A DNA stretch of 64,000 bases from Turritopsis dohrnii (lineage: Eukaryota > Cnidaria > Hydrozoa > Anthoathecata > Oceaniidae). Where the stretch lies: contig BQMF02000418.1 of assembly GCA_027922465.2 (NCBI GenBank), positions 186,001 to 250,000 of the forward strand, written 5' to 3'. The notes beneath the pieces are model-generated. The model ran no database searches and had not been told where the DNA came from. It saw nothing but the letters and a program-made list of their open reading frames with translations. The position numbers and the translations under genes are program-made. Below, piece by piece: positions 25,101 through 37,100 of this stretch (positions are counted from its first letter, which is position 1; each line of letters begins with the position of its first letter).

Positions 25101-28100
25101 CTCTTTCTTGAAATATCTTTCGAAACCATATTTTTTTCACTTTTTTTCGTTGTTTACGTTTTTCAGTGACAAGGTACAACAACAACAACATTTCATCATC
25201 CTCGTCACAAGTTTCATCTAACGAATTATCTCGCAAGAGATCCATTTTAAAAAGAAAGTTTTCATAAACATTTTATTTATTTTCTTCAGTGAACACAAAG
25301 CATAAAAAAGTAATGCGACAGACTTGATGGCGCTTCCCAAAATCCTATTGCGAAATTATTTCACGATAGGACATTTTTGTCAGTGAACACCAGCCTTAAG
25401 ACGCATTCACATTTAAGTAGATTCCACTTAAGCTGTTAAGTGATTTTTCTTACGGAGCCTTAAGTTACGGACCTTACGGCACACTTAAGATAAAATGCTC
25501 CGTAAGAGAGTGTTCACATGTAAGTAAAAAGAGTGGTGTTTTATGTAGTTTCTTTTTCAAGGATGGCTGAAAGACGTTTTCGTTCATTGGCATTGATTTC
25601 AATGAAAAGAAGAAGGCGGAGACGACGAAAAATTCTACAAAATAAAAGAATCTGGGTTAAAAATTGTCGAAGTGACCTTTGGGCATACAAAACAATATTT
25701 TTGATGGCGAAAAAACATGATAGGCTTTCTTTTTTGAGTAAGAAAAAATTGTCATAGAGAACAGGATAATTTTGGACAAAAAGCGTAAAGTCCTCTTCAT
25801 TGACCGCCATTTTTGAATTTGAACAAAAATCAAATAATTTCCGCACAAAAGTATCAACAGAAAATGTTTTCAAAAATTTCGAACAAATTTTGTCGATTCG
25901 AACGCCATGACGTAATTTTTTTCTTAAGTACAAAGTTTTGATCTGTAAGACTTCACGGCTTAAGTAGGTATGTGCTCACGTTAAAGTAAATTTTACTTAA
26001 CGTAAGAAGCTTACGGATCCTTAAACAGCAAAGAATGAATGGATTTTGGGCCCGTAAGAGTAAAATTTACTTAAATGTGAATGCGGCTTAGAAGTGCTAC
26101 ATCACTAAATTACATGTAATCTAATCTAAAATCATGACATTTTCTTCTTGTTTTTGGTCAGCGCGGAAAGCAGCTGATCTTTCATTAGCGTGTGTCCGTA
26201 CTTCCGTCCCAGAGTTTTGTCCACAGTTCTAGCCTGGATTCCTTATAGAAATCTGATACAGCTTAAAAATAAGGGTGGAATAGAGGCTATTTGCTAATCG
26301 CGGCTTAATTCAGATTTTTCAGATAATTTATAATTACAGCTATTTTATCAGGGTGAGTGCGGCCTCAAATTAAAACACGAGTTACAGTTTGCCCATCACA
26401 CAGGTATCGTTTTTTGGAGATGAAAGCTGAAAGGAAGGGTTATTTTTCACCAGAGAAGTAAAGGAATTCGTAATATCAACGTATATCATCATTAAATTTG
26501 TTATTATAATACTGTTGAGTTAGCGAGCGCTGATTTTGTGTTTTGTGCCACATTAGTCAGACCTGGAGATAGAGAGAGCTCTGCTGCTGCCTCTCCAAAA
26601 AAGGAACTGTGTATTATCGGATATGTATATGTTATTTTTTATGTATTCATACAAATGTGTCCCTCAATATAGGCAAGTTTTAAATGTCACTATAAATAAA
26701 AATTAAATAATTATTATGCACACAAAAATAAAATGTGTAGTTGTAGAAATCTATCTATAGTATAGTCATCAAAAATAATCAGACAACATCTTGAAGTTTA
26801 TAAAACATAGGTAAACGTTTATCGCCTAACATACTACTTATTGATTTAATTAGAATTTGAACTTGGAATACAAAGTAATGCTAATTTATTATTGTTACAT
26901 CACTTCTCTAACTGTTTTGAACTTGATTGAATTACTTTTGTCATACACAGCAACTTAAATCGTTGGTTTTAAGTACGGCTAAGGTACGGCTTGAGTACAG
27001 CTAGCTTTCGGTAAGCAGTGTGTGGTACACATAATCTAAAATGACTCTAACAATGATATTCTGTGTTTTTTGTAATGTAATGTTGTAATTAAAGCAAAAG
27101 AGCAAAATAAGCATGTTTGTAAACTCTACATACATCACTTTATAGAATGAATATTGTCTATTAAATAAATACCTATGTGGAGTCATTGTATGTCTCTTCA
27201 CTTACTTATAGTCTTGTCTTTTTTTTTTTTAATTTTTTTTTTTTTTCGTCACTTATATATATATTTTTTGTTCAAGGCTGACAATTTTGGTACATCGTTT
27301 TGTCATATATTCTTGTTCCCCATTTGATTTTAAAGTAATATTCATTGCAAAAATTTTGTACATGTGTTTGGTTTTTAAAATAATGACCTTAATGATTTAC
27401 TGGTCCTGTTGCTCCATGAATGCGTAACTCAGAGACAAGACGATTTGAGAGCAAAATATTTGGCACAGTTACCATTCACAACATAGACAAGAAAATATCT
27501 CGAAATGAGATAATTTTGAGGTGGTCACTATCACTGGTGTGCGCCTCTTACAAAAACTAGCTCTTAAAAAATAACCAGCAGTTGTTTTGCATGCTTTTTT
27601 TTTTTTTCAGTGACAAATATATGAATGGTGCATTACCACTCATACAAGCACATGGTATTTTTTAAATATCATCAGTTATTTTTAGTCATTCCTTTGCAAA
27701 ATTCATCTTTGTAATGTATGTGAGAAATTTGCTTTTTAACTCTTTGTAATCATTAGAATAAAGATCTGCATGAAGTTTTGTGAAGTATACTCTAAGCTTT
27801 TTTAAGAAATTGGTAACTTCTTCTGATTTTAATGCAAACGTGTTTTCATTCACAATCAAATTTTATTCAATTTACTTCAATGACAATTGTATTTGTTTCA
27901 TTTGTAAAGATGTCCTTAGATAACATAGATAAAACTGTACACAAAGTCAAATGAAACACTGATAAGTGTTTGATATGCTTTGTATCTTAAAAGAAAACAT
28001 TTCAAAAGCATTTAAACATTAAAACATTTTATTGAATTAATATGGACACAATTTTGAGACGAGACCTGTTTGGTTTTAACATTGAATGTCTTATTACCAC

Positions 28101-31100
28101 TATTACTTCATTTATCACTCATGAATTCCTATTTTGACCTTCCTGGTACAAAAATGTGATTTTTCCATTTTGCTTCACAGTCAAGCATTTTTCAACTTTG
28201 GCAAAAGCGCTGACCTTCAGGCCTCCTGGCCTCTTGTTTATTTTGTGAAGGCACTGTTTTGCATCCTTCAAGAAACATTTTTCTTATGTCCATGGGTTTT
28301 AGCTTCATTTTTTTCTTGGTTGCTATGACATTTTTAGAGCGACAATTTGAAAATGGAGTATGAGCAGAAAGAAAAGAGAAATGAGGATGGGTTGTTGATT
28401 TCTATAATTACGTCACTTCTGCTGATATGGTAAGAAGTAATCAACAATGAATGGGGTGCAACATGGGTTGCTGACGCTATTCCTCTAGGTTTAAAAGAAC
28501 TGCCAAGGCGAGCGAGCAATGTGTTAGCAATCTAATAGTCGATGAAACAGAAGGCTTCCGTTAACTTTTATCTGAAAAGTCTATTTTTCAATTATAAACC
28601 TTTTGACCGCGAAAATAAATCCATAAGATACTATTCGAAACAATCATTCGCGAAAATTAATCCACGCGAAATTTTTCAAAGTGCTTATTTGCGAAAATAA
28701 ATCCAAAAAATTTCGCGAGTTAATTGAAGAGTTTTTGAAGTCGCGAAGATTAATCTCTCAAAAATTAATCCGATGAAAGTAGTATTTGAAAGTAGTATTT
28801 TTCTGTTAAGATGAACTATTTGATAAATAAGGTAATTTATAATTTGTTCAGTATATCTTGTTTATCAATAAAACATATCATTCTCAAATTTGATACGGTT
28901 TAGAAGAAATCGTACCGTGATTGTTTTGATTGTTGCAGTTGAGAAGAGGTCTTTCTTAATTTCACCAATGCACTCAAAATGATGATCATCAATATCACGT
29001 TGATCTTGAAGAGGAAATAGAAAATGTTGTGTCTGAGCTCCAGAAAATGCATAAAAATGTTTCGAAAGGAGCTTTTTATCCTTCGTTTAGAGTTTATGAC
29101 GTAACCATCTGTCGGCTGTAATTTTAGCCTGTCGCAAAGACAACTCATCATTTAAGGTTCCCTGAGTCAGACAAAAATCGATGAGACTTCGTCGGAGATT
29201 GGGAACCTTACAATTACCATCATTACTTTCTTACGTTCGCTGAGAAATGTTCTTACCGTTAGGAAAAATGCCATTGGTCCTTTTACAATCCAAAGACTTC
29301 CTTTCAATGATAAGCAACTGTAAAAATTAAAGTGTACTGGTCAATGACCTCAAACCATATGACGAAGAAATATATTAAGGTGAAATTTTCATACTCTGGA
29401 GTTTCTTTGAATCCTTCCCATTTGATTGCCAAAACTATCGATGTTATTAAAAGGGGGATTCCTATGATACAGAGCGTTTATATACCTCTAATGAAAGAAG
29501 TCAACAACTCCCAGAATACAGTCACTATAAAATTCTTTAAAATATTTTAAAGCTTTCAATATTTTCAGTTGTCTAAATATAATTCAATCCAGATTCATCA
29601 TACTTCAATTGTTGAAACCTTCGCGAACAGAAACTTTCGCCTCATTCAGCCTCATTCGCGAAAGTTTATGTTCGCGAAAACTTCTGACGGGGCTTATTCG
29701 CGAAAGTTTATGTACGCGAAAAAGAATCGTTTTCTTTCAATTCGCGAAAGTTTTTATAACCAGAAAAGAATTATTGAACTTGACCAAAGGAAGATTTTTT
29801 AACTAACCCACAATAGACCAGTTTCAATTTTATTATGATAGTACTTATTCCCGAAAGTTTCTGTTCGCGAAAGTTTCTTCACCTAAAGTACCATATTTAA
29901 TACATTTGTTGATACAATTGTGGCTGGAGCAATTGCCAGATGCTTGAGAATGGCAATTTTTAAAATTGAAAATACATATTTGTGGTTAAACACCCCTTTT
30001 TGACCTACTTAATAATCTTACCATAACCCCACATAATTATTTCTTTCAACCGTTCGTGTTTAGGCTTGAAGACCAGTACCAAAATAAGTGTGATATTGAT
30101 GCCTTCGAACATCATCCATGTTAAAGAGGCTACCGATCCATAGTATGTCAGTATTGATATTGTAATGCACCATGCCTTCAAAAAAAATTCAGTACAATCA
30201 CAACGCAATGAAATAACGTTAAACAATGACAACTTCGATAGCAACTAAAACCATCATAAATGTTTGTGATTACTTGACCAAATATAATTTCTTAATACTG
30301 CCTTTGGTAGCAGTGGTGACTCAATATAAGACTTGCGAAATATCGTTAATTCCATGAGATATAAGCCAGTTGCCAGTTCAGCAATTCATTACGTGATTAT
30401 AAATAACGATCTATTAAGGGGCTGTTTATATGGAAGCCGAGCCAGCCCGTTTGCAGGGCTAGCCCTTTAGCCGAGATCTCGCCTTCATGGTAATTTAAAA
30501 GTAATTAAGAATTTTGTTTATATGAACAGGAGGGCTGGCCCGCTTGCCGAGATCTCGGCTATTTTACCCGAGATCTCGGCAAGCGGGCTGAAAAAAATCC
30601 CATGTAAACAGTCTCAGGTGAGCCAGCCCGGCAAACGGGCTAGCCTCGTTACAAATACACAGATTTTGATTGGGTTAAAATTTTCAAATCTTTCTTTCTG
30701 ACGCTTAAATTTTACCGCTTGGTTTGCATGAAAAAGAGGTCAGCCCGTTTGCAGGGCCAGCCCGCTTCAAATAAACAGAAAAAATTTCCAGCCCGGCTAG
30801 AGGGCTAGCCCTGCAAACGGGCTGGCTCGGCTTCCATATAAACAACCCCTAAGTAACCTGACATCTAAACATATTATTATATGAACATTCCTACTGATTT
30901 ATCGAACTGAACGTTTCCATAATCAACGGGAGTTTTCGTTTTCCTCAGGACAATGCGTTTTTCTACTGGCCACTATAAAATGTACACTTAGACAGTCTCC
31001 GTACAAATGTCTCTTAAACTTGCATCTTTAAACTGCTGTAGGTGTTGATGCACTCGTTCAAAATATGTGTAATTTTGTGTATTGATACACAATTTCTTCG

Positions 31101-34100
31101 TTCACTGCATGGTAAAACAGAAGGTTCCAGCATATTTTTAGGAAATATTACAAAGAAAATTTAAATATGATGTATGTACATGAGCAGATGATTTATTAGT
31201 CAGCGGCTTTAGCGCGCTGAGTATTAAAATCGTCGTCGTTGTTTTTTTTTTTTTTTTTGCGGACAGTTTGAACCGTCTCCATAATATAAGTTTCCCTCCC
31301 CCCGTAATAATCGGAAAAGGTGTTTATAATACAAAGCACTTATAACCACTGATCACCTCTACAAAAATTTAACGTTATCTCCATAAGATTGCGAATGTAT
31401 TTCTTTATGCAGCGTGCTCCATGCAACAGCGCTGTCCTATTGAAGGAAGAAACTCTGTAGTAAGTTTAGTATTGAACTTGTATTGAACTTGAACTTATAT
31501 TGATGTATCAGACATACCAACCGATATTAATGAAAATGATTCCCTTGATTTTAGTGATATTATTGATTATTTGTTGAGAGATATTGAAGACCCTATTTCG
31601 GTTTGCCTTGAAACTGATCAGGAAAGTGAAATTGACTTTGAAATTGGAGATGAATTAGAGACAACTGAAGATCCCCTTAATGTTTACAGACTTAGTGCTG
31701 ATGAGACTACCTTCATGTCATTTATTCCAACTGATGATGAAATTGACAAGGAAATCCTGAACTTAGCTCCAGGTGAAGGGTCAACACCTTTATCTATTCT
31801 TAGTGATGAAAATTGTGAGGAACTTGCTCACCCACATTTATTTCCCACTGGTAAATTTGGATATAATATCAAACGAGATGTCATTTTAAGCCCATCAAAG
31901 TATTTCAATCAAAGATTGTTGAATTGCACACAAAAGTTTGCCTCTGATCCAGACTACTTATTTTTCGCTAATTCTGTTTTACAGCAATTGAATTTACAAA
32001 ATCAAATTAATATTGCAATGAAAAAAGTATCTTGTGAAAATCTTACAGCTGGAACACTTAGTCAAAATTTTAATGAAACAGTTAAGCAATTTATTCACTT
32101 CTAACAAAAGATTAAAGAATGATTCTGCTAGATCTGCTGCAAGAATATCATTCCATTCGGCACCATTACCGTGTTTTTCGTCCATTGAACGCTGTAATAA
32201 CTGCTTACGATCTTTCGAAACTTCGAAAGCCCCATTTACATGAACAGGAAGATTGCTGTTCTGAGGAAGTGGTAAAAAGCAAAACATGAAACGCTTTGAC
32301 AAGTCAACCAACGGTTTAAACATGCCACCCGCATCCTCGAACTGTAACGCCACTCCACCGCATGGATTATAGCCTACATTGCTCATGGCACACTTATACG
32401 AATTCATGCCACCGTTACACGAACTTGTCATCCACTTGATTACTTTCTTAATCCTTGGATCGTTTTTCACTGTTAATTTCTGATGTATTTGAATCTTCGG
32501 CACTTCAGTCAAAGAACCACTTTTCAATTCTTCTATAAAAGCACTGGAACTCTTCAAAAGGCTGTCCTGTTGAAACGAAATGTTGTCAATATCTTTCGAC
32601 GATGAAAACAGCAAGTTCATTTTTTCTGGAGATGCACCATCTTGCAAATGGTAACACTCAAAACCTTTAACGTGTTGCGTGAAAAGCAATAAGTGATCTA
32701 ATCTTTCCTGGATTTTTTCTAACAACATCCGCATCTCTCGATTACTATAAGCAAGATCTTTGATTTCACTGGATCTAGCTGTGGTTATGTCTCTTAAGGG
32801 CAGTCTGAATAATGTACCGTTGAAAATTTCAACATCATCGGAACTAAAGTCTAATCTTGCTCCAAAAACTTTATGATAAACTTTGAACTGGTCATTGAAA
32901 TGAATTAAATCTTTTTTAGATTTGGATAATGTTATTTTGAGACCAGGTCTTGTTTTATCCTTGATAGCGTCGCCTAAGAAGGTGGTATGTGGATCAAAAA
33001 TCACCATAGCATTACCATTCACAAAACTTGGCACATCAGTAAGATATACTAAATCCAAGACCAAATTTTCCAATTTTTGTACAATCATGTTCTTTAGTAC
33101 CAGCATTGAGTTTCGTTATGTTATTAAAATCTTCTTGTGAGAACTGAGCATCGTTGTAAACCAGGCTTCATTTTTTGGTTTTGTTATTGACTATATGCAG
33201 ACTTCATTTTGTTGTTTATAATAAAAAAATTCAAAAACGTCATTATTTGTTATTTATTTTGATAAGGAAATGGTTTAACCATGCCAGTTTGTTGTAACCT
33301 ACGCTTTTTTACGCTTTTTTGTGTGGCACAGCCGCTGACTTACAGCCTTTACGGCTGTTTTATTATTAGTCATATCCAAGTAATAGATTTACCCTGTAAC
33401 TCTTGTACATGTCTGGTATAATCCAGCCTGGTATTCTTTGAAGCACGTTAGTCAACAAGAACATCATCATTAAGTTCTTATGAATGATAATCTTTCTTGT
33501 GTTTCTGATTCTGAAAGTAAAAAACAAAGGAGATGGATAGGTGTTGAACTTTAAAGCGTCAAAGTCTATTGTACAACCAATTAAGCATGCAATGATAAAG
33601 ATCGACAGCGTTTTAGTTTTGTATCGTCTACTGAAGGGCACAGCTGCCAACAGAATGCTCGGTCAGAATTTAATTTAAGACTTACTTCAGAACTTGGAAG
33701 AGGATTAATCCGAACAGCAGACAGATGATAGAAAAGCAACCAATAATGTTCTCCACATTCACAATGATTTTGCCATGGTGTTCCTCAAAAGTCTCAGCAG
33801 TTATTCGCTGATAAACTTGAAATTGTGGGATGTTCTAGGTATAGTAACTAAAAACTGTACTTTTCTGGTAAAATCTGCACACAAGTAAGAAAATGATAGA
33901 GTACTCTTTTATTGGACCCTGTTAGTTAGACAATGTGGAGCAGAAGTTCTTATGGTGTGGAACATTTATTCGAATATTGTTTGAAAAAACGCCATAGTAA
34001 TACAATCCGGAAATCGATATCAAAAGCTTCATCGCGTGTTAATCTGCTACGAAAAATGAGATTTATGCTAGATCCAAAAACCAGTTATACCATCTACAAA

Positions 34101-37100
34101 ACGATGATTCTCCCTTTCTTAACGTACTGTTCCTTTGTAACGATTAGTGTAATCCCAGAATACTTGAAGGACAAGATCGCCAGTTTGGAACAACGTGCGC
34201 AGGAAATTGTAGGACATGAGTTTGTGATACCCAAGTCAAACACAATTATTCGTAAGAAAGCCGTAAATTATGTTCATCGGTGCCTAACTAATGATGTATG
34301 CTCAAATTTCAAAAACTATTTTCAACTATGCACTGGACGAAATACACGAAACAATGGAAACCTTATACGACTACCACGAGTAAAATTAGAAGCAGAACGG
34401 AACTCGTTTTACTTTCAAGGGGCTTTGATATACAACAGTCTCCCTTCTGAGATAAGAGCTGAAAAGGATTATGAAAAATTTAAGGATCTTATAAAAAATT
34501 TATAAATTTTCTGTGTGTATAATAATCACCTATTAGTAACTTTTCTTTTCTTTTTTTTTTTTTTTTTTTTTTTTTTTGACATTCGTTTTCGCCTCTTTTC
34601 TTTAATTGTTGATTGTTTTCTTTAATGTGGTTATATCATTTTCTTTTCTCATTTCAGAGCTTTCATTTTTTTGGCTAACTCGTCTATACGTCTCTTAATA
34701 TTTTAAATCCTTTACGTCATTTTTGCACAGGACTTCCAGAATAACAGTATTTGTATATATTGTATATATGTATTTATAACTGAGGAACCATCCTGTAATA
34801 AATATTCGTAATAATAATAATAATAATAATGCTACCTAATCAGACAAAATTACAATTTATTTACCTGTTGATATCCTGTTATATTTCCAAAGGTTTCTGA
34901 ATGCATACGCTGTGATGCCTAAGTTTTAAAATAATAGGCTGATTTGTGTGGTCATATATAGCAGTCAACCTGCACATCATGCGCTTGTGAAAGAAACACA
35001 ATTTACGATGGAGAGGTATGGCAAAGACTTCTTGATCGGACGATTAAGAATTCACATTCCATCAGGTACTTAAAAAATTACAAGGATAATTTCTTTTTTA
35101 TGAATAGCACTAATAAAATTACTATAAAATATTCCTTACATCGGTTAAATATAGTCAAAACTGTTACTTACGGCTGTTAAAATTTCATCTAGTACATTCA
35201 CTGGTGTTCTACTTGGTTTTAATGCCTTGAACACAAAAGTTTCAAAAGTGATTATGGTGTGGTTTGTTGAAATCCTATGAAAAAATGTATTTATTGTTAT
35301 TATCATTACTTTTTTTTAAAATTTTGCCACCAATTATATCATATCAGGGATGTGTGAGGGAGATGGATAGTGAACGAGTATAAGTCTATTATTACGAACC
35401 TTGTTGTCTACCTTATCGGCCCTTTTTACGCCGGCCCTAATTTTACGCCGGCCCTTTTTACGCCGGCCCTTATTCCGCCACCCCAAGATTTTGCCTTAAC
35501 GCCACTTAGGGCCGTTATTTACGCCTCAAAAGTAAAAAAGAAAAAAAAAAATTTTTCAGCACTATTTTTCACTTTTTCTGTTCAATTTTTAACTTATACT
35601 ACAAATGTCTTCTAATATATATGATCTAATACATCGTAAGACTTAATCTATTACAGCTATTTCGTCCTCTTTTTCATTAATGCTTCATTATTTTCTCTAA
35701 TTCTCTCATCGTCATCTGATTCTACCTCTATTTCTGCTTCAACTTCCCCTTCATCTGACTCCTCATTGTCTCCAAAGAGTTCTTTCACATCTAAAGTTTG
35801 TTTCATTTTTTCAAATCCAAATTTCAACTTTAAAAAATAACGCCGATTTTTTTGAAAAATTTCCATTTTTTTGGCCCTTTTTACGCCGGCCCTTTTTACG
35901 CCAGCCTTTTTAACGCCGCGCACCAAAATTAACGCCACATTAGGGCCGGCGTAAAAAGGGCCGATAAGGTATCTAATTTTCCTCACCCATTTTAAAACAA
36001 TAAAATTTTTTCCTTATTAAACCATTTAGATTGGATTTTATTGTTTGAATTGGACGAATGAAATTATTTGTAGTTTTTCGTCCTCAACGCACAAGCCAGA
36101 ATACCTTTCAGTTATATTCAATATGGCAACCAGTAATATGTGTTTTGATGATGAGGAATTGAAGTTATAAGATGTCGATTTTGACGAAAATATTGAGGTT
36201 TTAGTCGATACTGCGATTATGTCAGATGACAAAGAAATAGTTCTGGCTGATTTTGACGCGGATGTAGATGATTTGGATAAGGACTTAACTTTACAAATTC
36301 CCACTGTTGTTTTTGTTGGGGATGATGATGGATGTATTAAAATTTGTTGATTCAGTCCATGAAAGTATCGAAGTTAATCAGTCATCTGCATTCAGTTACT
36401 CTTGTAAAAGATACTGGAAGAATTATAAGAATCTTTTTTTTACAAGAGGCACTTAGAAAAGTGTGATAAACAGTTGATAAAGAAGAATTTCACATGCATA
36501 ATGAACTTTGCTCACAATTTGCAGATACATTGAGTCAACATCAACTTGGTGTTATTGAAGATTTCAGTACATAAAAAGAGCTGATGTTTTCGAAATTTCA
36601 CAAAATTAGAATATGAACTCCTGGAAAGATATATAATTCATTCCATGCATGAAAGTACTGAGCTTGAGCTTGTATTCCTATTTCAGTTTATTTGGGACTT
36701 TTCGAGTAATGTTAAAGGAAAGAAACAAGTATTTAGTTAAAGATTGTTTTGTGGAAGCAAGTCATTAAAAGTTGACACTAGTAGAAGAAAAACTCTACAT
36801 TATGTTTCTGGGCACATTCCATATTTACGAAGAGTGGAAAACATTGTACAGACAATTCTAACTACATCAATGATGCTGAAAGATGCAAATGAAAATCTAC
36901 GTGACGTTATTTTTAAGAATCTTGAACAGAACGTTGTCAAAATCAAACAAGCTGAAAACAAGACACTAAAATTAAAAGTTGACAACAAAGCTATGCATGC
37001 CATGAGAAAGTCAATCTCAAAGTGAACTTGCAGCAAAAAGATTTAGACAGTTTTGTATAACACATACTTTTTTTGTTTTTATTATATATGCCAGTTTGCA

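Larger units (their letters stand above)
24213..28782. mobile_element. 4.6-kb CGCGAAA-family element in the TM5-TM6 intron
   Basis: Ends CTACTTTAATCGGATTAATC and inverted GATTAATTTTTGAGAG-type sequence ending CCGATGAAAGTAG. Subterminal zones of about 200 bp are packed with TTCGCGAAA words in both orientations. The paralogous intron at 60,177-60,403 is only 227 bp and lacks all of this. Two Harbinger-like units sit inside its left half. The right 2.5 kb has no recognisable gene. Confidence 0.65.
31198..33365. mobile_element. Helitron-like insertion carrying two gene fragments
   Basis: The paralogous sequence near 63,375-63,420 runs uninterrupted from ATGTATGTACATGAGCAG to AGTCATATCCAAG, while copy 1 holds about 2.17 kb between the same flanks. 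The ends carry AGTCAGCGGCT (31,198 on) and its inverse AGCCGCTGACT (about 33,331-33,341), followed by a stem ACAGCCTTTACGGCTGT. Inside are a Helitron-type N-terminal frame on plus and a sacsin-like frame on minus. Boundaries are good to about 10 bp. Confidence 0.7.

Noticed and set aside
29257..29394. Continuation of the TM4 exon into ECL2 codons before CLSLKGS
   Set aside because: Donor GTATGA at 29,394 and 60,951 gives the correct phase in both copies; read-through hits a stop in copy 2.
29462..29540. Apparent frameshift and stop upstream of TM4 in receptor copy 1
   Set aside because: The stretch is intronic: the acceptor TATCATAG at 29,462 starts the exon at GGA-ATC-CCC (GIPLLITS) in phase with TM3, as in copy 2, so no pseudogene call is needed.
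34540..34578. Long T run as a minus-strand poly(A) tail of another retroelement
   Set aside because: It lies within the 3' UTR of the plus-strand LINE, which ends in AAT repeats, and no minus-strand element abuts it.
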